From Marinomonas aquimarina (GTDB lineage: Bacteria; Pseudomonadota; Gammaproteobacteria; Pseudomonadales; Marinomonadaceae), in assembly GCF_900089755.1 (NCBI RefSeq), contig NZ_FLOC01000003.1, positions 62,001-126,000 of the forward strand: a stretch of 64,000 nt of DNA. Reading direction: 5' to 3'. A program made the translations under genes and the position numbers. Below the pieces are notes generated by a model, which ran no database searches, had not been told where the DNA came from, and was given only the letters and a program-made list of their open reading frames with translations. Positions 56,746 to 64,000 of this stretch are shown here, one piece after another; positions within the stretch are counted from its first letter, which is position 1; each line of letters begins with the position of its first letter.

Positions 56746-57753
56746 TTAGATTTTTAGACGAGAGAAAACACGACGTGTGTTGTGTTCAAAGATGTCTTGT
56801 TTTTGCTCTGCCGTCAAAACCGTGTTGTTGTCGATGTAGCGCTTGGTGTCGTCAAAGTAGTGACCGGTTTCTGGGTCAATACCACGCACGGCACCAATCA
56901 TTTCTGAAGCGAACAGGATGTTCTTAGTTGGAATGATGTCTAGCAATAGATCGATACCACGCTGATGGTAAACACAAGTATCGAAGTAAATGTTATTCAG
57001 TACACGCTCAGCTAGGTCAAACCCTTGGTCTTGCGCTAGGCCGCGGAAGCGTCCCCAGTGGTAAGGTACGGCGCCACCACCATGAGGAATGATGATTTTA
57101 AGTTCAGGGAAGTCTTTGAAGACATCCGACATCATCAGTTGCTGGAAACCGGTTGTGTCCGCACCAAGGTAATGGGAGCCTGTGGTGTGGAAACAATCGT
57201 TACAAGCAGCAGATACGTGCACCATAGCCGGGATATCGTATTCACACATCTTTTCGTAGATTGGGTAGAAAGAACGATCGCCAAGAGATGCACCGTTCCA
57301 GTGACCGCCAGATGGATCTGGGTTTAGGTTGATGCCAATAAAGCCCATCTCTTCCACTGTACGGATAATTTCAGGAACAGATTTCGCTGGATCCACACCT
57401 GGAGACTGAGGTAACTGCGCCACCGGCACAAAGTTTTCAGGGAATAGATCACAGACGCGGCGGATTAGATCGTTTTGGTGTTCGGTCCAGTATTGGCTTG
57501 TGTGTTCGTTACCAACATGGTGACCCATCCAGCTCGCACGTGGTGAAAAAATGGTTAAGTCAGTGCCACGCTCTTGTTGTAAGCGCAGCTGATTATTGAT
57601 GATACTTTCGCGGATTTCGTCATCAGTAACGTGGATCGCACCCTTTTCACCAACAAAAGAAGGATCCTTCGCTACTTCAGCTTTCTGCTTATCACGGTAT
57701 TCACCCACAGCTGGTGGAGTCGTCGTGTAGTGACCATGGCAATCTATAATCAT
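56746..57753 (-). CDS. ligJ: 4-oxalomesaconate hydratase
   Basis: A 335-residue amidohydrolase-2 family protein with the metal motif MIIDCHGHY at the N-terminus and blocks [18 protein letters not shown] near 212-229 and [14 protein letters not shown] near 247. It matches LigJ of sphingomonads, which hydrates the oxalomesaconate form to 4-carboxy-4-hydroxy-2-oxoadipate. It is the first gene of the operon ligJ-K-U-I-A-B and is divergent from the TRAP transporter. Confidence 0.92.
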   Translation of the reverse strand: MIIDCHGHYTTTPPAVGEYRDKQKAEVAKDPSFVGEKGAIHVTDDEIRESIINNQLRLQQERGTDLTIFSPRASWMGHHVGNEHTSQYWTEHQNDLIRRVCDLFPENFVPVAQLPQSPGVDPAKSVPEIIRTVEEMGFIGINLNPDPSGGHWNGASLGDRSFYPIYEKMCEYDIPAMVHVSAACNDCFHTTGSHYLGADTTGFQQLMMSDVFKDFPELKIIIPHGGGAVPYHWGRFRGLAQDQGFDLAERVLNNIYFDTCVYHQRGIDLLLDIIPTKNILFASEMIGAVRGIDPETGHYFDDTKRYIDNNTVLTAEQKQDIFEHNTRRVFSRLKI

Positions 57754-58347
57754 GCTACTGCTCTCTTATACTCTAATTTTTATTGGGAATGGCGACGTGT
57801 GTCGTTGTGTAGGCCAGTCTGGCAACCACCATCAGACCTATGCACTACGCCTTAATGTACGCAAAAGTATTAGGAGCAAGCACCTTTTTTACTATTTCAT
57901 TTTGAATGCATCTGTATTGCATTTTGATATAACCCCCTATTACTTTTTTTCAATAGCAATGTTTTTTCTGAATAAATCAAGTACTTAGGTCATGAAAAAT
58001 ACTTTCAAAAGGGTGCTAAACATCATGGTAAAACCTTGTTTTATATATGTTTTCTAATTAATTACACGATTAAACTATATTTTGTATGTCGTTTTTGGAA
58101 TATTAAGGGTATGAAAAATTCATTTCTAAATAGGCGCAATTTAATCCATTTTTGTGCCGTTCCTGGTTTTAGCAGTGACCAAGAGCGCTCCAGATACGCC
58201 ACTTCGCACACAATGTGATGGCAAGACCGATTTAAATATTCTTTATTCGGTCACCAAAGCGCTTTATAAACTCACTATTGTGAGTGCGTAACGGCTACAT
58301 AAGACAAAAATAACGATCACGGGCCTAGCCCGGACTTGGAGACAAAT
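57754..58347. promoter_or_regulatory. 594-base divergent control region, ligJ operon and TRAP operon
   Basis: No credible gene is present. The AT-rich region holds a candidate LysR operator (57915-57932), an ACTCAC-TATT-GTGAGT palindrome (58272-58287) about 60 bases before dctP, and a GGGCCTAGCCC palindrome (58321-58331) just before the dctP ribosome-binding site. The 58272 palindrome differs from the LysR-type motif, so the TRAP genes may answer to a second regulator. Confidence 0.5.
57915..57932 (-). promoter_or_regulatory. candidate LysR operator, ligJ operon
   Basis: TATTGCATTTTGATATAA matches the lysR site (TATTCAATTTTGATATAG) at 15 of 18 positions with no gap. It lies 162-179 bases upstream of the ligJ ATG. 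Confidence 0.55.
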
Positions 58348-59358
58348 ATGAAATTTGCAAAAAAACTGATGCTTGGTCTAGCCACAGCAGGCATGGCAAG
58401 TGCAGCCACAGCAGCTGATCTAACATTGACCGTTGGTCACGTAGACCCACAAGAATGGACGTCATCTAAAAAAGGCGCGGCAACAGAAGTATTCAAAAAC
58501 CTAGTGGAAGCTGAATCCGGTGGTCGCATCGAAGTGAACGTGTATCCTTCAGGCCAACTTGGTGGTGAGACCGACCTAGTTCAGTCTACTCAAGAAGGCA
58601 TGATCAGCATGACCATGGTGTCAGGCGCCTTTGCTAAGGTATGTAAAGAAGCATCAGTTCTAGAAATTCCATACTTGTTCCCATCAGCACCTGTTGCATG
58701 GGAAGTACTAGACGGCGAATTCGGTAAAGCCTTGTCACAACACTGTCTAGAGCAAACCGGTCTTCGTACCCTTGCTTACGGCGAGACAGGTTTCCGTAAC
58801 TTCACGAACTCGAAACGTCCTGTAGCAGAACCAGCAGACCTTGAAGGTCTAAAAATCCGCGTGATGACACTGCCTCTTTACGTTGAGATGGTGAAAGCGA
58901 TGGGCGCTGAGCCAACGCCAATCGCATGGCCTGAAGTACCATCAGCACTGACAACAGGTGTTGTCGATGGCCAAGAAAACCCTGTCAGCGTGATTGATGC
59001 GAACAAATTCTACGAGTTCCAAAAGTATCTAACTCTAGATGGTCACGTATACGGTACTGACTTCTTCCTAATCAACGAAGACATTTACCAATCACTTGAT
59101 CAAGCAGATCAGGAGATCGTTGCGCGTGCAGCACGTGTGGCGGGTACTCTTGGTCGTGCCATCCAGCAGTTTAACTCTGCTAAAGGTCTGAAGTCCCTAT
59201 CTGAAAACGGTATGGAAATCACCACACCAACTTCTGAGCAACTGGCTAAATTCCAGTCTGCCGCTCAGCCTGCAGTCATTGAATGGCTAAAAGGTGAAGT
59301 CGAGCCAGAATGGATCGACCACGTTCAAGCCTCTGTTAAAATCGCTGTAGAAAACTAA
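58348..59358 (+). CDS. dctP: TRAP transporter substrate-binding protein (DctP family)
   Basis: A 336-residue periplasmic solute receptor with a signal peptide (about 1-22, ending ATA). The DctP-family carboxylate-binding Arg is in EGLKIRVMTLPLY near 170, and the block VPSALTTGVVDGQENPVS near 202 is typical. It delivers an organic acid to the DctQM permease. Divergence from the lig operon suggests shikimate, quinate, protocatechuate or a similar acid. The ATG at 58348 has GGAGA upstream; a TTG 12 bases earlier is not preferred. Confidence 0.9.
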   Translation: MKFAKKLMLGLATAGMASAATAADLTLTVGHVDPQEWTSSKKGAATEVFKNLVEAESGGRIEVNVYPSGQLGGETDLVQSTQEGMISMTMVSGAFAKVCKEASVLEIPYLFPSAPVAWEVLDGEFGKALSQHCLEQTGLRTLAYGETGFRNFTNSKRPVAEPADLEGLKIRVMTLPLYVEMVKAMGAEPTPIAWPEVPSALTTGVVDGQENPVSVIDANKFYEFQKYLTLDGHVYGTDFFLINEDIYQSLDQADQEIVARAARVAGTLGRAIQQFNSAKGLKSLSENGMEITTPTSEQLAKFQSAAQPAVIEWLKGEVEPEWIDHVQASVKIAVEN

Positions 59359-59378
59359 GGCTAACTCCTTAGCCTGCC

Positions 59379-59410
59379 AATAATCGGGGACCCAGTCCCC
59401 GATTATTTTC
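59379..59410 (+). terminator. hairpin between dctP and dctQ
   Basis: The 12-bp stem AATAATCGGGGA/TCCCCGATTATT with a CCCAG loop ends in TTTTC. Such partial terminators often make the binding protein more abundant than the permease. A smaller AGGCTAA-CTCC-TTAGCCT hairpin precedes it at 59358-59375. Confidence 0.75.
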
Positions 59411-59442
59411 TTAACCCCATTTAGTTATACCCGGAATCGCCC

Positions 59443-59913
59443 ATGATACGCCTTTATAAACGCCTGCTGGCTTTCTTAACTGGCAGCTCACTGTTTGTCA
59501 TCTTTGCAGTGGTGTTGGTCAGTAGCCTAAGCCGCTACCTGTTGAATTCACCCATCCAATGGAGCGAGGAAATTGCTCGCTACGCCATGATTTATGGCAC
59601 CATGTTCGGTACGGTGCTGTGTTACTTACACGGTATTCACATCCGCTTTTCGTTTTTAGAGGACGCCGTCAAGCCTGGCTTCAAAAAGGTGTTGAACCTG
59701 ATTTCTGATGTGGTGGCCATGGTATCGGGTGGGGTACTCGCCTACTCTGGTTACCTATTCATGATGAAACGCGGTGCGATCAATGCGCCTGCCGTTGGCA
59801 TCCAAATGTATTACTTCCAAGCAGCCATGGTCATCGGTGGTGTACTGCTTGCTATCGCAGCGCTGCTTCGAATCATTGAAATCATGACAAACAAACAAGA
59901 GGAAGGTAAGTAA
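59443..59913 (+). CDS. dctQ: TRAP transporter small permease (DctQ family)
   Basis: A 156-residue membrane protein with four hydrophobic helices and the DctQ block WSEEIARYAMIYGTMFG near 45-61. It pairs with the large DctM subunit in the inner membrane. It lies two bases before dctM. Assignment is by topology, motif and position. Confidence 0.9.
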   Translation: MIRLYKRLLAFLTGSSLFVIFAVVLVSSLSRYLLNSPIQWSEEIARYAMIYGTMFGTVLCYLHGIHIRFSFLEDAVKPGFKKVLNLISDVVAMVSGGVLAYSGYLFMMKRGAINAPAVGIQMYYFQAAMVIGGVLLAIAALLRIIEIMTNKQEEGK

Positions 59914-59915
59914 TT

Positions 59916-61184
59916 ATGTTGGGCTTTGGTGTCTTACTCGTTCTTCTTGCTATTGGTAGTCCGATTGCATTTGCTATTTTATTGGGGGTTGTCGGCCATG
60001 TGTCCACCCTACCATTTAACATCAGCTTGGTGGCGCAGCGTGTCTTTGCCGGTCTAGACTCTTTCTCGATTCTTGCCATCCCACTGTTCGTATTAGCCGG
60101 TGAGCTAATGAACGAAAGTGGTATTACTAGCCGCATCATTAACTTCGCTAACGCCTTAGTGGGCCATATGCGCGCCGGTCTGGCTCAAGTAAACATCTGG
60201 GCATCGGTCATCTTTGCCGGCCTGTCAGGCTCTGCTGTGGCCGACACCTCAGCTTTGGGTCGTGTCTTCATTCCGACCATGGAAAAAGAAGGCTACCCGC
60301 GCTCTTTCGCAGCGGCACTGACGTCAGCCTCCTCTGTGATCGGTCCAATGATCCCACCGAGTATCCCAGTGATCATTTACGCGTTGATCACCACAGGAGT
60401 CTCGGTACCTGCGTTGTTCCTTGCGGGTGTAGCACCAGGCTTATTCTTGGCCGCTGGTTTATCGATTTACGTATACATCTTTGCAGGTCATTATGCTGAG
60501 TTAAAGCCTAAACAGACCATGAAAGAGCGCATGAAAGCGTTCGTACAAGCTTGGATTCCACTATTCATGCCAATCTTTATCGTCGGTTCGATCCTAACGG
60601 GTATCGTAACGCCGACTGAAGCGGCAGCATTTGCGGCAGCCTACGCTCTGATCGCGGGTATGTTTATCTTGCGCACCTTGAAGGTAATCGATCTGCCTGC
60701 AATCTTTATCCGTGCCATGCGTGATTCCTCCGTGGTTCTGATCATTATGGCGGTGATCGCGGCGGCCAACTGGCTACTAACGTTCTCTCGCGTGCCTCAG
60801 ACCGTTTCTGAGTTGGTCTTAGACTCTGTCTCAAGCCCTTGGGTGTTCTTGATCCTAGTGAACGTGATCCTATTAGTGATTGGTCTGTTCCTAGAAGGGA
60901 TCGCAGCCATGTTGATCCTGTTGCCGATCCTTCACCCAATTGCCATGTCATTGGGCATTGATCCGGTTCACTTTGGTATCGTGGTGATCTTTAACTTGAT
61001 GATTGGTTTGGTGACACCACCAATGGGGATCTGTTTATTCGTCTCCAACTCAATAGCCAACGTCGGCATCGCGGCCATCTCACGCCAGATTATGCCAATG
61101 TTCCTAGTCGAGCTAGCAGTGCTGTTGCTGATTACCTTCGTACCAAGCACAGTCACCTTCCTACCAAGCTTATTTGGCTATTAG
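59916..61184 (+). CDS. dctM: TRAP transporter large permease (DctM family)
   Basis: A 422-residue Na+-coupled membrane transporter subunit with about 12 hydrophobic helices. DctM landmarks are AIPLFVLAGELMNESGI near 52, GLSGSAVADTSALG near 100-113 and IPPSIPVIIYALIT near 148. It uses the sodium gradient to import the acid bound by DctP. A strong terminator closes the operon. Confidence 0.95.
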   Translation: MLGFGVLLVLLAIGSPIAFAILLGVVGHVSTLPFNISLVAQRVFAGLDSFSILAIPLFVLAGELMNESGITSRIINFANALVGHMRAGLAQVNIWASVIFAGLSGSAVADTSALGRVFIPTMEKEGYPRSFAAALTSASSVIGPMIPPSIPVIIYALITTGVSVPALFLAGVAPGLFLAAGLSIYVYIFAGHYAELKPKQTMKERMKAFVQAWIPLFMPIFIVGSILTGIVTPTEAAAFAAAYALIAGMFILRTLKVIDLPAIFIRAMRDSSVVLIIMAVIAAANWLLTFSRVPQTVSELVLDSVSSPWVFLILVNVILLVIGLFLEGIAAMLILLPILHPIAMSLGIDPVHFGIVVIFNLMIGLVTPPMGICLFVSNSIANVGIAAISRQIMPMFLVELAVLLLITFVPSTVTFLPSLFGY

Positions 61185-61198
61185 CCTTACCAATATTC

Positions 61199-61226
61199 AA
61201 AGGGCGCCTCTGGCGCCCTTTTTTTG
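61199..61226 (+). terminator. rho-independent terminator of the TRAP operon
   Basis: The 9-bp stem AAGGGCGCC/GGCGCCCTT with a TCT loop is followed by seven T residues. Confidence 0.93.
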
Positions 61227-61250
61227 GTTAAATTCCCCCTAGCACGCCAC

Positions 61251-61500
61251 TTTGACCTAACCGTTATCAATTCCTCAGCGATTTCCAACAAATCGATACA
61301 AACCGTGCATCTCATAACATAATTTGAAACTGAGCACGTGCTGTGAAGGGATCGAGGGGGCAGAGCAAGCTAAATACTTGATTACGAATGGCTGCCATTT
61401 ACTACAAGGCTTTTACTTTTCACCCGCCGTCACCTTAGAAGAGCTTAGCGAAGCCGTCGCTACGGCGCAGTTGCGCTATGATGAAATTGAATTATTTTGA
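61251..61500 (+). pseudogene. EAL-domain (c-di-GMP phosphodiesterase) remnant
   Basis: Two reading frames together give the end of an EAL domain. Frame A (61251-61320) reads INSSAISNKSIQTVHLIT and then stops. Frame B, from 61318 to TGA 61498-61500, reads HNLKLSTCCEGIEGAEQAKYL and then NGCHLLQGFYFSPAVTLEEL. The EGIE, QxxYL and GCxxxQGFYFS elements are classic for the last helices and strands of EAL domains. A frameshift near 61318, no start codon and a missing EAL motif show a decayed fragment of about 80 codons. It abuts the TRAP terminator and overlaps the end of the convergent gene. Confidence 0.75.
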
Positions 61501-61896
61501 AGAGGCTAAGCACTGCAGCACTTGCTCGCGCCACAGAGCAAGGTCTGCACCAGTCGCCTTCTCAGTTAAACAAAGCTGCTGCACAGGCAGTGCTTCCAAC
61601 TCCGCTTTAATTGACTCAGGCACCATATTTGATTGAGCAAAATCGACGATTAATTGCACTTCGTTACGCATCACCAAGGCGACCATATCACTTGGGTAAT
61701 ACACCTTGGCCCCCAGCAGTTCCGTTCGGTTAGTCCAAGGCTCATCGTCTATAAAAGCGATAATGTCAGCCTCACGCTGTTGGATTAAGGCTTGCGCTAA
61801 CTGGTAGCAATGGGTGTCAATGCCAACCATGATCAACTTAGGCAATGGCTGCTTTCTGCCCAGCCAGCGTACTCCAATACGTTGCAACCACCTCAT
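61492..61896 (-). CDS. small Rossmann-like protein, function unknown
   Basis: A 134-residue protein. After a basic N-terminus, LPKLIMVGIDTHCYQLAQAL and IIAFIDDEPW near 20-52 resemble the first beta-alpha-beta of nucleotide-binding Rossmann folds, as in the N-terminal domain of CapD-like or CoA-binding-3 proteins, but the usual GxGxxG glycines are not complete. No catalytic residue is assigned. It lies 13 bases after the ABC ATPase gene on the same strand, so it may belong to that operon. Its last nine bases overlap the EAL remnant. Confidence 0.65.
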   Translation of the reverse strand: MRWLQRIGVRWLGRKQPLPKLIMVGIDTHCYQLAQALIQQREADIIAFIDDEPWTNRTELLGAKVYYPSDMVALVMRNEVQLIVDFAQSNMVPESIKAELEALPVQQLCLTEKATGADLALWREQVLQCLASSK

Positions 61897-61909
61897 TTAT
61901 GCGGCCTCT

Positions 61910-62674
61910 CTACACTGGTTTGGGTAAGAACACCAAGCGCCCATCGATTTCACCTTGTACTAGGGGCTGCTGATACAAGGGCTGCAAATGCTCAAGGGTT
62001 AACAATTTATCAGCGCGGCCCATTAATGCTGGACGATCTGGATAAAGCAACAATACATGACTGCACCATGTCGCGGCCAAATTCACATCGTGTAACGACA
62101 TTACCACTAGCTTATCGGACTGCGCTTTGCGTTGTAATAATCTCATCACTGCCACTTGGTGATGCAAATCCAAATGATTGGTAGGCTCGTCCACCAGCCA
62201 AACAGAAGGATCTTGCGTCAGTAAAGCCGCCAAAGCCGTTCTCTGACGCTCACCGCCGGATAGCTGACTCACAGAACGCTCACTCAACGCCGACAATTCA
62301 AGATACGCCAACGACGCTCTCGCCATGGCAATGTCGGCATCGGTTTCCATTTCCCAGGGCGATAGGTGCGGAAAACGCCCCAATAGTGCGGTTTCCAAAA
62401 CCGTGGCAGGGAAGCCATCTTGATGTTCTTGGAACATTACCCCTACTTGTTGCGCAAGGCTAAGACGGTGCCAATCAGAAAGCGGCTTATGCGCTAAGGA
62501 CACGCTACCAGAACGAGGCGTGACGAGACCCGCCAGAGTGTGTAATAGAGTGGTTTTACCCACTCCATTCGGTCCGAGGATCCCCCACATTTGCCCTGAC
62601 TCAATGGCCAGCTCTAACGGATGAGGCTCTCTTAAAGGAATATCCAGCACCAAAGAGTGTGTTGACAATGTCAT
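61910..62674 (-). CDS. btuD: cobalamin/iron-chelate ABC transporter ATP-binding protein
   Basis: A 254-residue FecE/BtuD/HmuV-type ATPase with Walker A GPNGVGKTT near 34, signature LSGGERQRTALAALL near 138 and Walker B VWLVDEPTNHLDL. It energises import of vitamin B12, haem or a siderophore. The start overlaps the permease stop by four bases. Substrate is inferred from the binding-protein fragment upstream. Confidence 0.87.
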   Translation of the reverse strand: MTLSTHSLVLDIPLREPHPLELAIESGQMWGILGPNGVGKTTLLHTLAGLVTPRSGSVSLAHKPLSDWHRLSLAQQVGVMFQEHQDGFPATVLETALLGRFPHLSPWEMETDADIAMARASLAYLELSALSERSVSQLSGGERQRTALAALLTQDPSVWLVDEPTNHLDLHHQVAVMRLLQRKAQSDKLVVMSLHDVNLAATWCSHVLLLYPDRPALMGRADKLLTLEHLQPLYQQPLVQGEIDGRLVFLPKPV

Positions 62675-63651
62675 ACTCGCCCCCGACGCAATAAAAATAA
62701 GAAGGTGGGCACCCCTAACAAGGCCGTGATCACCCCTACTGGCAATTGCTCTGGGGCAATGACAGTTCGAGCCAAAGTATCCGCTAAGGTGACCAAGGTA
62801 CCGCCGGCTAAGGCACAGGCGGGCAATATCAAGCGCTGATCATTACCCAATACCAAGCGCAACATATGCGGCACAACTAACCCCACAAAACCAATGCTAC
62901 CTGCCGTGGTAACGGCCACAGCGGTTAACAGGCTAGCAATGACAAACACAAGCCGTTCCAGCTGTTTCACATTGACCCCTAATGCCGCCGCCTGCATCGG
63001 CCCTCTGGCGAGCACATTTAAACTGCGCCCTAGGGGCATTAACACAAAGCAAATAGGTACCAAAACCAGCCAAGCCAACCAAGGTGTGTGAGCATAAGAC
63101 AAATCGCCCATCAGCCAGAACAGCATACCTGGGATTTTTTGTGGCGGCGCCAGGGCCAACATCAAGGTAATGCATGCCCCCCAACCGGCAGCAATCACCA
63201 CACCGGTAAGTAACAAACGCATGGGCGACGCACGCCCTACCCCTTGCGCCAAACCAAACACCAACAGAGTCGACAATACCGCACCAATGAATGCCGCACC
63301 CGATAGGAAAACGCCTGTGATGCCCGCGAGAATCGCCAATAACGCCGCCACCGAAGCGCCTCCGGAGATCCCCAGTACATAAGGGTCGGCCAGTGGATTA
63401 CGCAACAAGATTTGCATCAAGGCCCCTGCTACGGCCAACAAACCGCCGGTAGCGAAAGCCGCTAATACCCGCGGCACCCTAAGTTCCCAAACCAAGGTCT
63501 GGTTTAACAAGGAGCCCTGACCCTGAAATGCCTGCCACAGTTGTTCAAGGGAAAGCGCGACACTGCCTTGTGTCACCGCAGCGATGACGCACACTAAGGA
63601 GACGATCGTCAGGGTTAACAGCGGCCAAATCAGATATCGCGGTGCAATCAT
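62671..63651 (-). CDS. btuC: cobalamin/iron-chelate ABC transporter permease
   Basis: A 326-residue FecCD/BtuC-family permease with about ten membrane helices. Landmarks are ELRVPRVLAAFATGGLLAVAGALMQ near 56-80, NPLADPYVLGISGGASVAA near 87-105 and GSIGFVGLVVPHMLRLVLG near 253-271, the last contacting the ATPase. It lies eight bases after the binding-protein gene. Confidence 0.88.
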   Translation of the reverse strand: MIAPRYLIWPLLTLTIVSLVCVIAAVTQGSVALSLEQLWQAFQGQGSLLNQTLVWELRVPRVLAAFATGGLLAVAGALMQILLRNPLADPYVLGISGGASVAALLAILAGITGVFLSGAAFIGAVLSTLLVFGLAQGVGRASPMRLLLTGVVIAAGWGACITLMLALAPPQKIPGMLFWLMGDLSYAHTPWLAWLVLVPICFVLMPLGRSLNVLARGPMQAAALGVNVKQLERLVFVIASLLTAVAVTTAGSIGFVGLVVPHMLRLVLGNDQRLILPACALAGGTLVTLADTLARTVIAPEQLPVGVITALLGVPTFLFLLRRGRV

Positions 63652-63659
63652 AATGTCCC

Positions 63660-64000
63660 TTAACCGCGCTGCTGTCGCGCAACGTCCAACTTCTCACACA
63701 TAATGCGCGCACCGTCGAGTAAACGTGGCGTAGGTCGCTGAATCAAAGACGGTGGAATAAAGAACAAGTTATCACGCTGCGTGGCTAATAATTCTGGGAA
63801 GGCACGCCATTTTTCGAGCCACTTAGCATTACGCTCCCCCATACCACCGGCCAGAATGGCTTCTGGGTTTTTAATTAATACCGACTCTTGGTTCAAGCGC
63901 GGAATCAGACGCGGAGAGTCTGCAAAAACATTCACACCGCCACAAAGAGTGACCACTTTACTGATGTAATGGCGACTGTTCATCGACATCAATGGTTCAT
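63660..64000 (-). CDS. btuF: BtuF-like periplasmic binding protein, C-terminal part
   Basis: The frame is open to the right edge of the window, so only the C-terminal 112 or so residues are seen. The fragment EPLMSMNSRHYISKVVTLCGGVNVFAD resembles the C-lobe of cobalamin-binding BtuF (PLxxxGxxHxIxxxxxxCGxxNxF), followed by the helical end PTPRLLDGARIMCEKL. An in-frame TTG at 63992 is not a start, because family similarity continues upstream of it. B12 is favoured over siderophore, with moderate certainty. Confidence 0.75.
   Translation of the reverse strand, partial: EPLMSMNSRHYISKVVTLCGGVNVFADSPRLIPRLNQESVLIKNPEAILAGGMGERNAKWLEKWRAFPELLATQRDNLFFIPPSLIQRPTPRLLDGARIMCEKLDVARQQRG

Noticed and set aside
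57631..58218. Three small plus-strand open frames between ligJ and dctP
   Set aside because: AT-rich, low-quality peptides with no ribosome-binding sites; the region is better read as divergent control DNA.
63660..63992. A complete small 110-residue gene starting at TTG 63992
   Set aside because: BtuF-like similarity continues in frame to the window edge, so it is the C-terminal part of a longer binding protein.

Overview
The window reads as chromosomal DNA of a marine gammaproteobacterium of the Oceanospirillales type, most likely Marinomonas or a close relative. The basis is the Pseudomonas/Marinomonas-like order algW-hisDG-murA-mla-lpt-rpoN-ptsN-rng-maf-mreBCD-gatCAB, the moderate GC content, and TRAP and protocatechuate 4,5-cleavage genes. 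The genus is an inference. No rRNA, tRNA, insertion sequence, prophage or CRISPR array was seen.

Layout. 1-9144: the tail of a YhcB/ZapG-like gene, then Nif3-like and DegS/AlgW-type genes whose start codons overlap head to head. A long minus-strand run follows in transcription order mlaF-E-D-C-B, ibaG, murA, hisG, hisD and a small SRPBCC-like membrane protein. 9310-16284: plus-strand yrbG-type antiporter, lptC-lptA-lptB, rpoN, ptsN, npr, mgtE and yjgA (envelope biogenesis and nitrogen-PTS regulation). kdsD, kdsC, hpf and rapZ, found in this neighbourhood in E. coli, are absent. 16287-25423: minus-strand nitrilase-family gene, yhdP, rng, maf, mreD, mreC, mreB. 25663-28871: gatCAB.

28872-43866 is more mixed. 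It holds a Cys-cluster protein with a lipoprotein L,D-transpeptidase; a minus-strand unit of diguanylate cyclase, pseudouridine synthase and rlmM; and a nucleoside/purine-type BMP ABC transporter behind a 462-base leader rich in inverted repeats. It also holds a DUF2750 protein, an M48 lipoprotein protease, a HiPIP ferredoxin and a large beta-propeller diguanylate cyclase.

44034-61184 is a catabolic island. An NAD-type shikimate dehydrogenase and a two-domain 3-dehydroshikimate dehydratase (QuiC) convert shikimate to protocatechuate. Two tandem LigAB extradiol dioxygenases, LigC, LigI, LigU, LigJ and LigK then complete the 4,5-cleavage route to pyruvate and oxaloacetate. The adjacent TRAP transporter is the likely importer. 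A LysR regulator with two helix-turn-helix domains lies at one end. An AT-rich LysR-type palindrome (ATATCAAAATTGAAT-like) recurs upstream of lysR, quiC, the shikimate dehydrogenase gene, the first ligAB pair and the ligJKU-I-AB operon, and weakly upstream of ligC. This suggests one regulon.

61185-64000: the frameshifted remnant of an EAL-domain gene, then a btuCDF-like (cobalamin or iron-chelate) ABC transporter with a small Rossmann-like orphan gene. The binding-protein gene runs off the right edge.
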